From assembly GCA_013350335.1 (NCBI GenBank), contig CM023537.1, positions 48,172,111 to 48,236,110 on the forward strand: 64,000 nucleotides of DNA, written 5' to 3'. This stretch comes from Chimonanthus salicifolius. Lineage: Eukaryota; Streptophyta; Magnoliopsida; Laurales; Calycanthaceae. The translations under genes and the position numbers were made by a program. The notes below the pieces were generated by a model. That model was not told the origin of the DNA. It saw nothing but the letters and a program-made list of their open reading frames with translations, and did no database searches. Shown here in pieces: positions 51,415 to 63,990 of this stretch (the first letter of the stretch is position 1; the number at the start of each line of letters is the position of its first letter).

Positions 51415-52356
51415 AAACCCGAGTTGGGATTGGACGCACAATAAGCTTTGATACCAACTGATGCAGCCTAATAACACTTGTTTTAATATTTTTCATTTAT
51501 GACTATAATACTCTTCAATTTCTTTCATTTTTCTCATTTTACCCTTGCAAATGAATTGTATCTAGAACACTTGGAGCAATGTGAGGACTTTTAAAAATTA
51601 TTTTTAGCTAATGTTTTCAATAACAAACCCATTGATATGCATTTTGACAAATATATGGAAATTTTAGAATATTGAGATCTCTATAGCAAGCTAAAATTTA
51701 GATTTAAAAGATTTTAGTTGAACTTTTGACTCATCCAAAAATTTAGGCTCAAATTATTTTTTAAATTTAAAATTAATCATCAATGTGATTGAAATTTTAG
51801 AGAAATAGTTTGATTTCCTGCGATCAAAATATTATTATAAAAATAAGAAGATAAATTTAACATAGATGGATTATTTCACTATTTTAAGAAGGCCTCCTGA
51901 TCAATCATGTATAAAAATCATCTAACCTTTTTTTTTATATTTAATTGAAATTAACAACTAAAATCAAATTGTTCTAAGTACTCAATTTTGTTTTCTTTTA
52001 GATCTCACGACTATTAATTATAGAATTAGATAATTTCTAAGTAAATGAGTGATCTGCCTCACCTAAAGGTTGAGAATTTTTTTGTTGGTATCTAAATATT
52101 GGACTGATATTTTTAATCCAATAGAGAATCATTATGTAAATATCAAAAGAAAAACATAAAAAATTATATGTTAAAAAAATTATGTTTTGTCAAAAAATTA
52201 TGAACATCAAATTTATATGTTATTTGAAAGATAAAAAAAGACTAAATTATTTTATAAAAATGAGTCCAGGAAATTTTTTTTCTTCCTAAAACACAAAAAA
52301 GTGATTTTGTTTAAAATATAACTTACTTTAGGGTTGTCAAGCCTAGGTAAAGTTGC

Positions 52357-52462
52357 CTACAAATCCCACTTACAAAGTTTTGAAATATTATAATAGAAAT
52401 GAGTCAATTCTACAAATCCCACTTACAAAGTTTTGAAATATTATAATAGAAATGAGTCAATT
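52357..52462. repeat. 53-bp tandem duplication
   Basis: Two adjacent copies (52357-52409 and 52410-52462), beginning CTACAAATCCCACTT and ending GAGTCAATT, look identical. Its right end coincides exactly with the left target duplication of the SINE. Confidence 0.9.
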
Positions 52463-52653
52463 TTTTTTTTTTAATTTGAGTGTGAAAAACTGCAGGATAT
52501 CTAGCGTAAAAGTTTCATAGGTGGACCCCTACTCCAAAGGCAAACTAAAATTAGGCCATGGAGGGTCGAACCTATGACCTCCCACTTCTTGAGATAACCA
52601 ACTAACCTACACCCCTGCGGTTTCCCACATCTAAATTAAAAAAGAAAAGAAGA
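52463..52653 (-). mobile_element. tRNA-derived SINE with target duplication
   Basis: On minus the head reads GTAGGTTAGTTGG (A box) then AGGTTCGACCC (B box, complement at 52563-52573). The 3' end is a poly(A) tract, seen as T12 at about 52463. It is flanked by AGAAATGAGTCAATT (52448-52462) and AGAAATGACTCAATT (52654-52668), a 15-bp duplication with one mismatch. Copy 1 of the surrounding repeat lacks the insert and has the single target. About 190 bp, typical SINE length. Confidence 0.8.
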
Positions 52654-52965
52654 AGAAATGACTCAATTAATTTGAGAATAAACATAAATTTTTAACAATC
52701 AATTTGAGAATAGACATAGATATTGGAATATGATTCCAGGTCATGTTAACAAATACGTTAAATTTGGATATTGCAATATTTAACCTCATTATGTGATAAA
52801 CTTGATAAATAATTAAATTTTCAAATTTCAATAATATATGAATATATACTACTAATAATAATAAACGTTTATGTGACAGTGTTTACTTTTGACATAAAAA
52901 ATTTGAAAATATTATTATAATATATTTAATGAAATTTTAGTATAAAACTTTACTATTAGTCAATT

Positions 52966-53672
52966 AAATAGATAAAATAGACGGTTGAAATACAATTTAT
53001 TAACAATTGCCTATTTTATTTCATTCAATCAAATGAATACAAATATTTAAAGATATTTTATATGTATAATTAAAATCTCCATTTTCACTAATTTATTTAG
53101 AAAAGTAGTATAATTGATAAAATAATAAAATTATTAAAATTGAGTGACAAACTCATGATTATGCGTAAATGAGTTAGGGATTTCGATATTCAATTTGAAA
53201 AACTATATTGAGACATTTTCTATGGGGAGTCTTTATAGATATGTTATAAATAGATCAGGGGTAACACAGTGAGGTATAAATATATGATAATTTAAAATAA
53301 AATACTTTTATAAAATATTTATTGTTAGCACTTTAATAAGTAAAATGGATAATTCAAATAGAATTTACTAACAATTGCCTATTTTGTTTCTTTAAATAAA
53401 ATGAATTAAAATATTAAACTATATTTATGTTATTTAAAATAGAATTTTAAAAAACTTAATATAATAAAGTAACAAATATTATTCAAATAAAAAAGAGTGA
53501 AGATTACGCGTTAATGATTTACGGTTCTTGGTATTCAATTTACACGATAAATATCTCTGCCTACCGTTGGAAGTGGAATACTCTCTCTCTCTCTTGCTTC
53601 GCTCTCTGTATTTCTCTTTCTACTTCTTGGAATTCCGTTGCTTTCTGATTCTTGGCAATTCGGTGCACACAT
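52966..53672. other. AT-rich spacer and 5' flank of the RING gene
   Basis: No gene. Two stretches, near 52966-53030 and 53342-53410, share phrases such as ATTAACAATTGCCTATTTT and look like a short diverged duplication. A (TC)n run at 53581-53595 lies where the leader of the next gene would be. Confidence 0.5.
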
Positions 53673-54703
53673 ATGGGAATTTCGGACGTCCTCAATCTCT
53701 CTCTGTCTGAAGATGAAGAATCCGACGACTTCGTGATCGTCGATTGTCTGATCGATGTCAACGACTCCATGATGGTCGACTCTGACTCCGAACAACTTCT
53801 CCCCACCCATTTCGATATCCAAGAATTTCAAAAATCCTATATGGGTTCAGGTACGGATATGGCTCCCAATTTCTCTGATGGGGTTGAGGTAAACGATTTA
53901 AACATCTTACAAACCCATTTTTTTATGGACGAATTTTACAACCCAGATTTGAATCCCATCGGAAGCTCAGATTCTCAACTGTCCGATTTGGATTCAGAAT
54001 CATATATGTATCCCAATGTATCTAAGGGGGTTGAGGTAAACGATGAAAACATCCTACAAACCCATTTTTTTATCGATGAATTTTACAACCCGGATTTGAA
54101 TCCAATCGGCAGCTGAGATTCTCAAATGCCCAATTTGAATTCAGAATTGTATATGGATTTCAATGACTCTGACGGGTTTTTTATTGACGAATTTTTCAAC
54201 CCGGATTTGAGTCCCATTGGAAGCTCAGATTCTCAGTTTTTGGAAGAGAATGTCGAAGTGGGTACTAATCTTTTGGAGCAGGGGTTCGGGTTAGGGTTTG
54301 GGATTGAAGATGATGATTATTGTTATGATGAGATTATTGATGACAGTGGAATCAGGCCGATGACTTTGTCGAATTTGTAGAATTATTTGATCCCCCTGAC
54401 ACCATTTCTGATGATGGTCAGATTGCTCCAATTGATTTCGAGTTGATCAGGGGAACCCTTCCAGCTGCAAAATCAGTTGTCCAGAATCTGCCGACGGTCA
54501 ACCTCAAGAATGCCATTTGTGCAGTTTGTCAGGATGAGATTTCACTGGAGAAAGAAGCAAAGTGCCTCCCATGTACCCACCATTATCATGGAGAGTGCAT
54601 TTTGTCTTGGCTGGGGATTCAGAACACTTGCCCTGTCTGTCGATTTGAATTGCCTACTGATGATCCTGATTATGAGCATTGGAGAAGGCAGAGGGGAACT
54701 TGA
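53673..54703 (+). pseudogene. RING-H2 E3 ubiquitin ligase-like gene, broken
   Basis: The frame starts at ATG (MGISDVLNL) and runs through a strongly acidic Asp/Ser-rich region. That region holds three copies of an FFIDEFYNPDLNPIGSSDSQ-like unit (about 53926, 54067 and 54180). A TGA at 54114-54116 replaces the Ser codon TCA of the first unit. A one-base loss near 54350 then shifts the frame. The continuing frame carries an intact RING-H2 domain (54518-54640): C-x2-C-x14-C-x-H-x2-H-x2-C-x10-C-x2-C, followed by FELPTDDPDYEHWRRQR, an ending common in plant RING ligases. Such proteins pass ubiquitin from an E2 enzyme to substrates. With two lesions it is probably a pseudogene, although the RING part alone could still be translated. 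Confidence 0.8.
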
Positions 54704-55121
54704 GTTGGTGGCCTTGACACGAACATCTGAACGGTACAGATACTGGATTTTCAAATTGTAAAAATCAGTTTTGCAAAGAGTACTCAACCAAATTGGATTA
54801 TGATAGTGTAGACCTGAAGCTGCAGTATATGTTCATTTCATTTTTTATGCTGTATCATGGAGAGTGCATTTTGCCTTGGCTGAGGATTCGGCACACGTGC
54901 CGTGTCTGTCGATTTGAATTACCTACTGATGATACTGATTACGAGCATTGGAGAAGGAAGAGGAGAACTCGAGTTGGTGGCCTTGACATGAACATCTGAA
55001 CTGTACAGATACCAGATTTTTAAATTGTAAAAATTCAGTTTTGCAAAGAGAACTCAACCAGATTGGGTTATGATAGTGTAGACCTAAAGCTGCAGTATAT
55101 GTTCATGTCAATTTTTTTGAT
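54584..55121 (+). repeat. Tandem duplication of the RING gene 3' end (269 bp)
   Basis: The segment from the middle of the RING domain to past the stop codon (54584-54852) is repeated directly at 54853-55121. The second copy encodes only the last half of the RING ([10 protein letters not shown], then CRVC in place of CPVC) and the same C-terminal tail, so it is not a gene by itself. The copies differ at about 10% of bases, so the event is not recent. Confidence 0.9.
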
Positions 55122-57379
55122 GTATAAATTGGAATGCTGATAAAAATTGTAAACAAGCCACTGGGTATGTACATGGATACATGGCTGTTATAAAGGTACT
55201 TTATAATGCATTTTTAATTCTCCTTTCATTAAGAATGATAAGATAAATGACTTTTTTCATCCTTTTTATTCTGTTCAGTGCCAAATTTTGAATTTCATTG
55301 ATATCTTGTATATTGGGCCATTTTGGACCCAAAATGGAGCAATAAATTTTGAGAAAAGAAAACTTGATATTTTGCAATATTTGTATATCACTCTCCCTCA
55401 GTGTTGTTTGCTATATAATTCAATATCTCATTGTTTTAGTTCATGACCAATGGAAGTGTTAGAGAAATATTGAGTGCAATTGATGATCTCATAGAAGTGA
55501 TGGTGGATTAAGTGTTGAAATGGTTTTTAAATGATTTCAAGTTGTGTCTGTTGGAATGCAATAGCTGGCCTACCATGTTATCTGCATATACAGTCTCCAA
55601 AGAAGTTCTTAATTCTTATACAAGGATTTTCGTCAAGAGATTTCCCTCTCTTCTAATAAATGGAGTCTATCCTGGCTTTGTCAAATAAATTCTATATTTG
55701 CAATACTTTGGGAGTTCATAATCGAAACAGTGTTCAAAAGGGGGATTATTTTAAATCAACCTTGAAATGATTTCTTGTCTTGAATTTCTTCCAGAACCTA
55801 ACTTCCCTTGAATTTATTTTCATGCCCTGGGGAAGATGGGTAGCTTTACTCCTCTGCCCCCTATCATGAAGAACTGGTGATTCCTAAACTTTTTTGTTTA
55901 TGACAAAAAGTTGAATATTTGTCCTGGATTTCAGGATGAAAATGAGCTCCAATGACAAAGTCTGAGAAATCTAAAAGTTGTATAGGATCCAGGTTTTTTC
56001 ATTTTCTTTCATTGCCAGCCCAACTGGTCCTCCTCCCCTTGCCAGTACCATCTGCTTCAACAGTTCCATCATTGAATCTCTATTGTGATTCCCACTTCCT
56101 TTGCCTTTGCTTTCCAGAACTGCTCTATCCTTGTCTCATTGAAGTATTAACATCATTTGCGTAATTCCTGTTCATATACCGTCTTGTTTGTACCCTTTTT
56201 GTCATTGATCTTGCAAAACATGTTCCTGACCTGCTTTGATTTGCACTAACCTTTTCTTTCCAGATGAGATAGCTTCAAAAGATCTTGATTGGTGTTCTTT
56301 ATCATAGCCGTCATTGACACGGGATGGTTGAGATATAGGTTTTGATGATGATTCCTCACTTGGCTATTCGCCTTGTTCCTAGGTCCTAACTCAGATATTC
56401 ATATTGTTATTCACTTGTTTACTCAGATATTCATATTTATTCACTTGTTTCCTCTATTGGATCCTTATCTGATTCTTCACTTGGTTCCTCATCTTGCCCT
56501 TCATCACTTGGTTCTCTACTTTGAACATTGGAATCCACACCATTGCTAGTTCCTTTTTGGGGCATATTCAAATCACCTAAATGTTTTTGTTTCCTATCTA
56601 TGTTCATATTGAAAGGACTCACAATTGCAGTTTTTGCAAAAGAATAGACACCAGATGACATAAAATTGATATAGACTATCCATCAGAAATTTGAAATGTA
56701 ACAATATATTGAAAAAGTGTGTAATATAAAAAATGCGATTCAGGCAAACAATTTGTTTTCAGAAAGATGACTTTCATGGTAATCAATAATAAATCCTTAT
56801 CCCATGTATTGTGCTCAACTTGTTGAAATTGTATTTTCAAAAACCCGATCCCATCCTCCTTGTGACCTCAAAAGCATACCATGTCCCAGTGTTCCATATC
56901 AACTCACAACCTGGTGTGTAAGTATGTTACCAACATCTGAAAATCTAACATGCTTTTTTTACTGCTTCATTCTAGCAAGTGTTCCATATTTGTATGGTGG
57001 TTGTTTTTTATCATCTGTTTGCATGCCCAAAGTCACAAACCAACTTGTAACATTCTTTGGTTCTCTTTCATTTGAGCAGCCTTTTGCTTTCCTCTGACCC
57101 ACTGAATCCCAACTCAATCTTTCTTTGTATATCTAAGCATCCATCTTAACAAACATATCTCTACCATGTGTACCTTGGCTAGAGATGCTGGTAAAACCAC
57201 TATAATCAATGCCATTGATCATTGTCTTAACAAACACATCTCTACCAAAATGAAGTATCTCCTTTTTCACATGAATATGAAGTTCCTCTGTTTCCCAGAC
57301 TTATACAGTTCTGCATCCTTAATCTATTTGGAGATAGAAGGGGTGGAGGGGAATGTGGACGGTGGGCAAACTTTCCTTA
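55122..57379. other. Non-coding region, probably decayed retroelement
   Basis: No supported gene. A 74-codon minus frame at 56661-56437 has an acidic Glu/Ser-rich end and no recognised domain. The part nearest 57380 may be the decayed continuation of the adjacent LINE. Confidence 0.4.
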
Positions 57380-58560
57380 ATTTCCCCAGTCATAGGCTTT
57401 CTCTAATTCCACTTTACATACCATCCCTAACTCATTTGCCCTGACCTTTGAGTCAATGCATTCAATAGCAATGTGAAAACTGTCAAAAATCTGCTTTCCT
57501 TGCACAATTGCCCCCTGGTACCCTTAGCCTATTTGCCAAAGCTTCTGTAGTAATTTTATGAAGGCTGCAAGCTAAGCTTTTTGGCATAAATTTGGACAGT
57601 TCTAGTATACCTTCAACTTTAGGCAGAAGGATAATAAAAGTGGGGTTCATGCCTCTAGTGATCTTCACCCTTGAATGAAATTCTTTTTATCACTTCCATC
57701 AAATCTGTTTTATATCCCAAAAATGCTGGTAGAAGACCATAGTAGAACCACCTGGGCTCGGTTCCTTATCTTTCACTATTCCTTTGACTACCTTGTGGAT
57801 TTCTTCCTCTTCAAAGTCTCTTTCAAGCCACATTGCTTTATCTTTCCAAGAAAATCACACCATCATTTCTCAGCCTTTCAAATTCAGGTTGAGTGAAGAA
57901 AACAGAAGGAATCAATTATCTCAGAGGATATACGAGACTTATCCTCAATAATATCATTACCAATCTTCAGTTTGGCAAATGTAGTTGAATTTCCTTTGAC
58001 TTGCAATTCTGTGAATGAAAGCATATTTTTGTTTCCTTCTTTAAGCCAAAGAGCCCTAGATTGTTGCCCCTATGCTGTCTTTTCATCCTGTGAACTGCGT
58101 CTAGATCTGATAGCAGTTGAGTACTTTTAAGGTAATCTTCAGGGAGTGAGACTTTCAATCTTTCTTGAGTTCTGCATCACTGCAAAATTTGGGCTTTTTT
58201 CAACTATCGAGTTTCTCTTTAACATATCTCAGTTTCTTTCAAATCTGAAAGCTGCCCACCTTGTATCTTACTTTTCGACCACTGTACTTGAACTTCGTGG
58301 AATTCTTGACATTGTAACCTCTTGTTCTCAAATTTGAATGGTCTCTGTTCTCTCCATATCTCCCAAATCCAATAAGACTGGCTTATGATCTGAAAAAATC
58401 CAAGGCTTGGCTGGGATTAAACAGCAAGGGAATTTAACCTCCCAAACATTTCAGAGTGAAAACCTGTTCAGTTTTGAATTTTTTTGGGAGACTTGTCCAC
58501 CAGACAAGGTAAACCTTCCATTTTGCATTGGTGGGTCAACAAGATTACTTGTGTCACCTG
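57380..58560 (-). pseudogene. L1 LINE ORF2 remnant (endonuclease and RT)
   Basis: Read on minus through many stops and shifts, the L1 ORF2 order is recognisable. The end of the endonuclease has LVDPPMQNGRFT (about 58500-58540) and SDHKPVLLD (about 58366-58395). A linker with ICFHSQ and KIGNDIIEDKSRISSEII follows (57900-58030). The start of the reverse transcriptase has FIILLPKVEG (about 57610-57640), KITTEALANRLR (about 57520-57560) and CKVELEKAYD (about 57390-57420). These match the plant L1 pattern in which NATFI-LIPK precedes LANRL and LEKAYD. The catalytic YADD part is not seen. The element is long dead. A chloroplast fragment adjoins its 5' side. Confidence 0.8.
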
Positions 58561-58627
58561 CCGCATGCTAGTTGTCCTGCTCTCAGTAGATATCTACGAA
58601 GCAAATTGAATTTTGTTGTAAATTCCC

Positions 58628-58950
58628 ACCTGTACCAAAATAACCCAATCCTTTTTTGGTAAGACCCGCATATAAATATGCCACTGATGTAAGTAAAGCT
58701 AAAGCAACAATAGTATTTATATTATTCGTGGGTGCGGCTAACTCTCCATGCGGTAACTGTATGATTTTCCGGGGTAAAAGAGCACCTGACCAGTTAGAAA
58801 CAAAAATAAATAGGAACATAGTTCCAATAAAGGGAACCCAAGGACCATATTCTTCTCCAATCTGAGTTTTGGTCAAGTCTCGAATGAATTCAAGGACATA
58901 TTCCAAGAAATTCTGACGGTCGATTAGAATAGTTCGTGAATTACGAACAA
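58628..58950 (-). pseudogene. atpI: Nuclear copy of part of chloroplast atpI
   Basis: On minus, about 107 codons match the central part of the chloroplast ATP synthase CF0 subunit a. Phrases are [58 protein letters not shown] and [12 protein letters not shown]. In the chloroplast this membrane subunit forms the proton half-channels. Both ends of the gene are missing, and Arg replaces a residue expected to be Trp after GALLP, so this is a non-functional transfer of plastid DNA to the nucleus. The frame runs on past the homology by chance. No other plastid gene is recognised beside it, so the transferred piece is short. Confidence 0.92.
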
Positions 58951-59279
58951 ATATAGAACTTTCCAACTTTCCACAATCTTGCTGCTTCCTTCATTTCATC
59001 TCACAACTCCTTTTTCCTGTTTTGAATTCACATACAACTCGTTAGGTGTCACTTTTGTGATTTTTCTACACCACCACCTGAGGATTTCATGCACTCCATA
59101 TTCCACATTCCACCTGATAAAACTTCAATCTGAGTAGTCCCCTTAAGACTTCCATTTCTTGGGTCATTAACACATCTATTTTTTCTGTTGTTCAGATTCC
59201 AAATATTGGTAATGGAAGGCTATGGCTACATCATGATTGGTTAATTTTGTAGAACCTCATGTCTGTTTATCTTCTTTCA

Positions 59280-59490
59280 ATTCAAAGATGTTTAGGACAC
59301 TTTTCATAAATTATGTCCTAAGAGCAGCACAATTTTGAGTTCGATTCATGTTCAACTTTTCTGGACCACTCTCCATAGAGTTACTCCCTATTGACTAAAC
59401 TAGTGTGTGTGGATTGAAAGTTTTACATATACTCGTGGGATTAGTCTCACCTCCATCGTGGAGTGAGGATACCCATGTAAAAAATGATGT
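59280..59490 (+). mobile_element. SINE-like element, plus strand
   Basis: A B-box-like AGTTCGATTC at 59338-59347 is followed by a body with GGGATTAGTCTCACC and GAGGATACCCATGT (59437-59478), phrases that recur near the 3' end of several plant SINE families. The A box and target duplications were not clear. Confidence 0.35.
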
Positions 59491-62400
59491 GAATCTACCA
59501 TTTATGTGGAACACCTCCCATCATTAGGAAGTTTGCATTCTTCCAGTATTGCGCTCAGTTTTCCTATTATCATGATATTGACTTGTATAAACAACTACTT
59601 GAGAGGTAAGATTAGATCTTTAATTTGAACCTATTAAATGCAAAAAATCATTTTTACCAAACTTTTTCCATCTTGTCTAATTATAGGCCTCATTCTTTGA
59701 CTAGTATCAACAATCTGTCATGATTGCTCCTCCACTACAGGCTAACAAGTCTGCATTGGTTTGTCAACATCAAGCCAAGGGGAAATCTCTTCCCAACAAC
59801 AGTAAGAGTAGCAAAAGGCCCAATGGTGGTGAGGGCTACTGTTCTCACCATAAAATTGTTTTGCTGATAGATGTCGGCTGTTGCATATCAGACCTCCAAA
59901 GAATCAGGCCTACCATGCCCAAGATGTGTGTATGAGACACAACCCAGGACATATCATGACTCCTGAGGATGAGAAATGGCTCACTTGAAAGTAACATTGA
60001 AATCATTTTGTATTGCCACTTGTTTACATGCATTGTCACAAATATTGTTCTTGGGATATTAACCAAGACTGGTAATATTAAAATAATTTTAAATTCTCAG
60101 GTTTTTACAAGAAAATTAAAGGGAAAATTTCATGGAAAATATTAATAAAATAAAATTACAAGGAGTTTACCAGAAATTTATTAGAATATTTTTGCGATAT
60201 TAACATTTATTGTAGTTTTAACGCGATTCTATTGAAAATTTACCATCTTGGTGATAAATATGCGTTATTAACACGGTAATGATATTTAGCTGATAAAAAT
60301 GTGATAAATTTGAAAGTACTGCCGATATTTATGACATTGCTTATCGGTACTATTTCTTTTGCTTTTCAAGTCTTCTCATCAAGTAGCCCCTTGGTGATTA
60401 AGTTTGGGAGACTATATAGTGGCAGAGGTTTTAAATTCGGTGCAATCGTTCTCTCTCCCCCGTAATTTAAAAAAATTAAAAAATTCCAGAAATTTCACAT
60501 AAAATAAAGAAAATTTTGGACGTCCCGAATAAGTAATTTTTTCATTAGGACGCAGTCATTTAGATATTCAAATGTTTTTTTTTTAATCTTACAAAATTAA
60601 GAATTTCAAATGAGCTAAAGAAATTTAAAGAAAAATATCAAAAAATGATAAAAAATTTCTATAGAGGTTTTGCTTATTTTTGAGTCCCTTGCTTATTTGC
60701 CTTATCACTATACTATAATTTTTTTAAATGAAATTCGATATTAATAACAAAGCATTAAAAGGTCTAAATCCAAATTATAGCCTCTTCGTAAGCCATCATA
60801 ATTGTTATCAATGGCCAATACAACATCTTTTTAGAGAAGGCTTTTTAATTATATGATTCTTGTAAACATTATAAAAATGTTATACTTTTTTCCTTTTTCT
60901 CTAATTATTATATCCTTTTCCTATCCAATTAATCTAAGTCTATTATGAATTTTCCTTCTCATAGTTTCTTCTGATCACCCTTTTATATCTTATACTAAAA
61001 TGTTTGATATTTTGAATGATAAAGAATCTTTAAAAATAGAAATGATTCTGAGAAAATAAATGTATTCCGTAAAATTTAATATGCTTAAAAAAGTTAATTA
61101 AAAATGACTTTGATTCTTATATTTTTTTTTCATTTAAACCCTTTAAAAAGGTGGTATTATTTTTATTCTAAAATGAAATCATTCTTGTATATTATATGTA
61201 TTCATACTTAATCTATACTAAATACATTCTTCAACACAGGCGTCTTTTCTTGTGTTAGAAAATGACATCCATTCATGTTTGATAACAAATTCTTTTAAAA
61301 AAATCTTTGTGAAGTATGCTTTCATAATCCTTCGTACTTATAATTTATAAATGAGGTAATTGATCTTGATCAATGTTAATTGTTCTTGTTTTGATGCATA
61401 ACATATTTAACCTATTCAGTAAATGAATTCAATGACCTAATTTAATCCAAAATATCAACTCAACTTGTTCGTAGTTGCCGAAATTTGATTTGTAGTTAAG
61501 TTAAATATTTAATCCATTTAACAAAGTAAATCAATTGTGCGCTACGCATTTGTTATGAGTGCTACAACGGATCCCGCTTCTATCCCGCCTCCCGCCTCAT
61601 ATCAGACTTCCAAAACACCCTCTAAATCATTATAAACAATAAGGAAAAAATAAACTACAACCATTTTTCTTTTCTTAATAAAAGTCATTTTTAAATTAAA
61701 AAACATTAGGAGTGCATCTCATATCAAAATTTCAAGAAATAATATCTTGAGATATGAGGGCTTTCTCTAAAATCTGGGAAAAAACCTTTCCTTACTTGTA
61801 GGTCTAGCAACAAACTCTAGCTTTTACCGTTCAAAAAAAACAAACTCTAGCTTCAACCGTTCAAATCATCAAAAATGAGCCAAAAATCGTTTATTTTTTT
61901 CGAATCAAATTCAAAGAAATAAACTTCGGAGGAAAATAAGATTGGCGTTCCATTAAGATCAATATGTTGCGTCCTTCTACATATGTTATGTGCGGTGCGT
62001 AACGTCCACACCGTAACGCCCTATGTAAATCTGTTACGTAACGGTGATTACTTTTACCTTAGTTATGGTGGGTGTGTCTCAATTGTTTTCCTCTGTTTGT
62101 CACAATTCTTCAGAACATACTAAATTGGCCAATGGTAGTTGTGTTGACAAACTTGGTAAAGATACTATTCTTTTATCTTGTAATTGCCTTTGCTTTTCAT
62201 TTTGTGGTTCCTATCTAGGGAAGATTCAAGACCAGGCACTCAATATTTTATTTTACTTTTTGCTTTAAAACGCCCTGCTTTAGGTACCATTTACTTTACA
62301 TTTTACACTCTACTTTAAATTTTCAATTTTGCAATTTATTTACGCTTGTTTTTGCACACCTTGCTTTTACATGCAATTTTAATGCTTTTAGTCTTTTTTC

Positions 62401-62529
62401 AAAAAACTCGTCATTTGCGGTGAAGGAATTCAACCACATGCTTTTTATTTTAAATGAACATATTGCATTAAACACAAAAAAAAAAAAAAAAAATTGGAAT
62501 ACCATTAACCTTACGGAAATGGAGGGACC
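59491..62529. other. AT-rich intergenic region
   Basis: No gene is supported. The frame at 59720-59935 hints at a retroelement zinc-knuckle region in a broken state. A small inverted repeat of AGTAC..CCGATA / TATCGG..TACT type lies at 60316-60352. The rest is AT-rich with long A and T tracts, including A18 near 62477. Confidence 0.5.
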
Positions 62530-63989
62530 TGTTATCCCAAAGGTTTCAACCCAAGGGTATATGAGTAATTTTGATGAAAACAATCCATTGATGTACAATA
62601 CTAATATGTGTAATAATGTATTATTATAAGCACAGGATTAAAGCTAACCTTCATGGCCAAAATAGGTCGAATATCATATCCTTGAAGAAGAAAATCAAAG
62701 TTGAAATAATCACTCTCAATCCCTTGGACATCAAAAGACAAATATTGAAGATTGGATGGTTTAAAGACTCAAGGCTTGAAGTATTGAAGATTGAATAAAA
62801 CAAAGATCAAGCCCGCATAGTAATCAAGTCATGAGTGTCTAGTAATTCCTTTGTAAAGTTACTTAACGTTTGAACACTTTGGCTTAAACTAGACTTCAGT
62901 GGACCCTAGGTCTTTAAGACTATCTTGAGCACATCCAAATAGATTCGTAGAAAATTGTTTAGATCCCAGAGACTTATTAAATATTTTTGAAAAGAATGAT
63001 TGAGGCTCACAACTGCATCATCATGATTTCAGAGACATATCAATCGACTTACCTTGCAAACTGTTAATATTTTGTCTCTGATAAATATCAGTCGACTGAC
63101 CTTAGAGTTGTTATAATATGTGGTCTCTATTAAGGATCAGTCGACTAACCTTATCTATTGGTTGACCGACTATCTTACAGATAGAAAGTTTTCAGTCTCT
63201 ATTAAGGATCAGTTGACTAACCTTAACATCAATCGATTGACCTCTGGACAGATTGTTCAAAACATAGAACAATCAGTCGATTGACCTTCAGATCAGTTGA
63301 CTACTCTGCAGAAACATTCATATTTTGGCTCATTTATTTCTTCATCCAACGGTCATTTTTCCCACTTATTTCTTGCCAATGGTCATAAATTTGAAATATT
63401 TATAACTGGAAGCCTTAATAAGCATTGAATATTGTTCAACAACTTGAAAATTAGGAGAAATCAATTCAAAGCATACTCTGGCTCAAAACCCTTTTTTACT
63501 TGCAAATCTTATTTGAGCCATACATGTTCAGATTCTTGAGTAACTCTTACTAAGCCAAGATTTTTACATCTTTGAGAGTTTCTTGTGACCTTTAAACTTG
63601 TAATCAATCTTTTTTATTTTTGAGAGATCAAATTTGTAAATGGTTAGTGTAACCCTACCGAAGAAGAAGGATGCCTTCAACTTCAAAATGAGAGTGATAT
63701 ACTCAAAGTGTTGTAATAGGTATCTTCTCCACCCTCGAATGAGAAATTTAATGTATTTAATCTTCAAGTGGTATACCTGAGGCGAGAACGTAGGTAAGAA
63801 AGCCAAACCTCGTAAAAATCCTGAGTTTTCTTTATCTTCTCATCTCTTCTATTTACACGTGCATTATTTATTTGTAATTCTACATTTTAATTTTCCAATT
63901 TGTGTAATTTAAGAAATCCAAAAAGTTTTCATTGACCCAATTCAACCCCCCCTCCCCCCTCTCTCTCTGGGGTCAATTTTTGAGCAACA
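62530..63989 (+). mobile_element. 5' LTR of a Copia (Sirevirus-like) element
   Basis: Ends GAGCAACA at 63989, directly before a primer binding site, after a C-rich CCCCCCTCCCCCCTCTCTC tract. It has several phrases of AGTCGACTGACC type (63045-63305) and a U5-like part with ACCCTACCGAAGAAG and TGAGGCGAGAACGTAGGTA, all common in plant Sirevirus-type LTRs. The start is uncertain: TGTTATCCC at 62530 is the best TG found. The internal region and genes should lie beyond the right edge. Confidence 0.6.
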
Positions 63990-63990
63990 A

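Larger units (their letters stand above)
51430..52965 (-). repeat. Dispersed LTR-like repeat, copy 2
   Basis: Direct-orientation homologue of positions 1-1520. On minus, TTGGTATCAAAGCTTATTG (complement at 51441-51459) is a primer binding site-like sequence beside the CA/TG edge at 51459, which suggests an LTR with internal DNA to its left. This copy has extra DNA at about 52300-52340, a 53-bp tandem duplication and a SINE. It lacks the segment around the TA run of copy 1. Confidence 0.65.

Noticed and set aside
56437..56661. Acidic 74-codon minus frame
   Set aside because: Resembles linker regions of retroelement polyproteins but has no diagnostic motif.
59720..59935. Possible Copia gag zinc-knuckle remnant
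   Set aside because: Cys/His residues are suggestive only if two frames are combined; too weak to list as a gene fragment.
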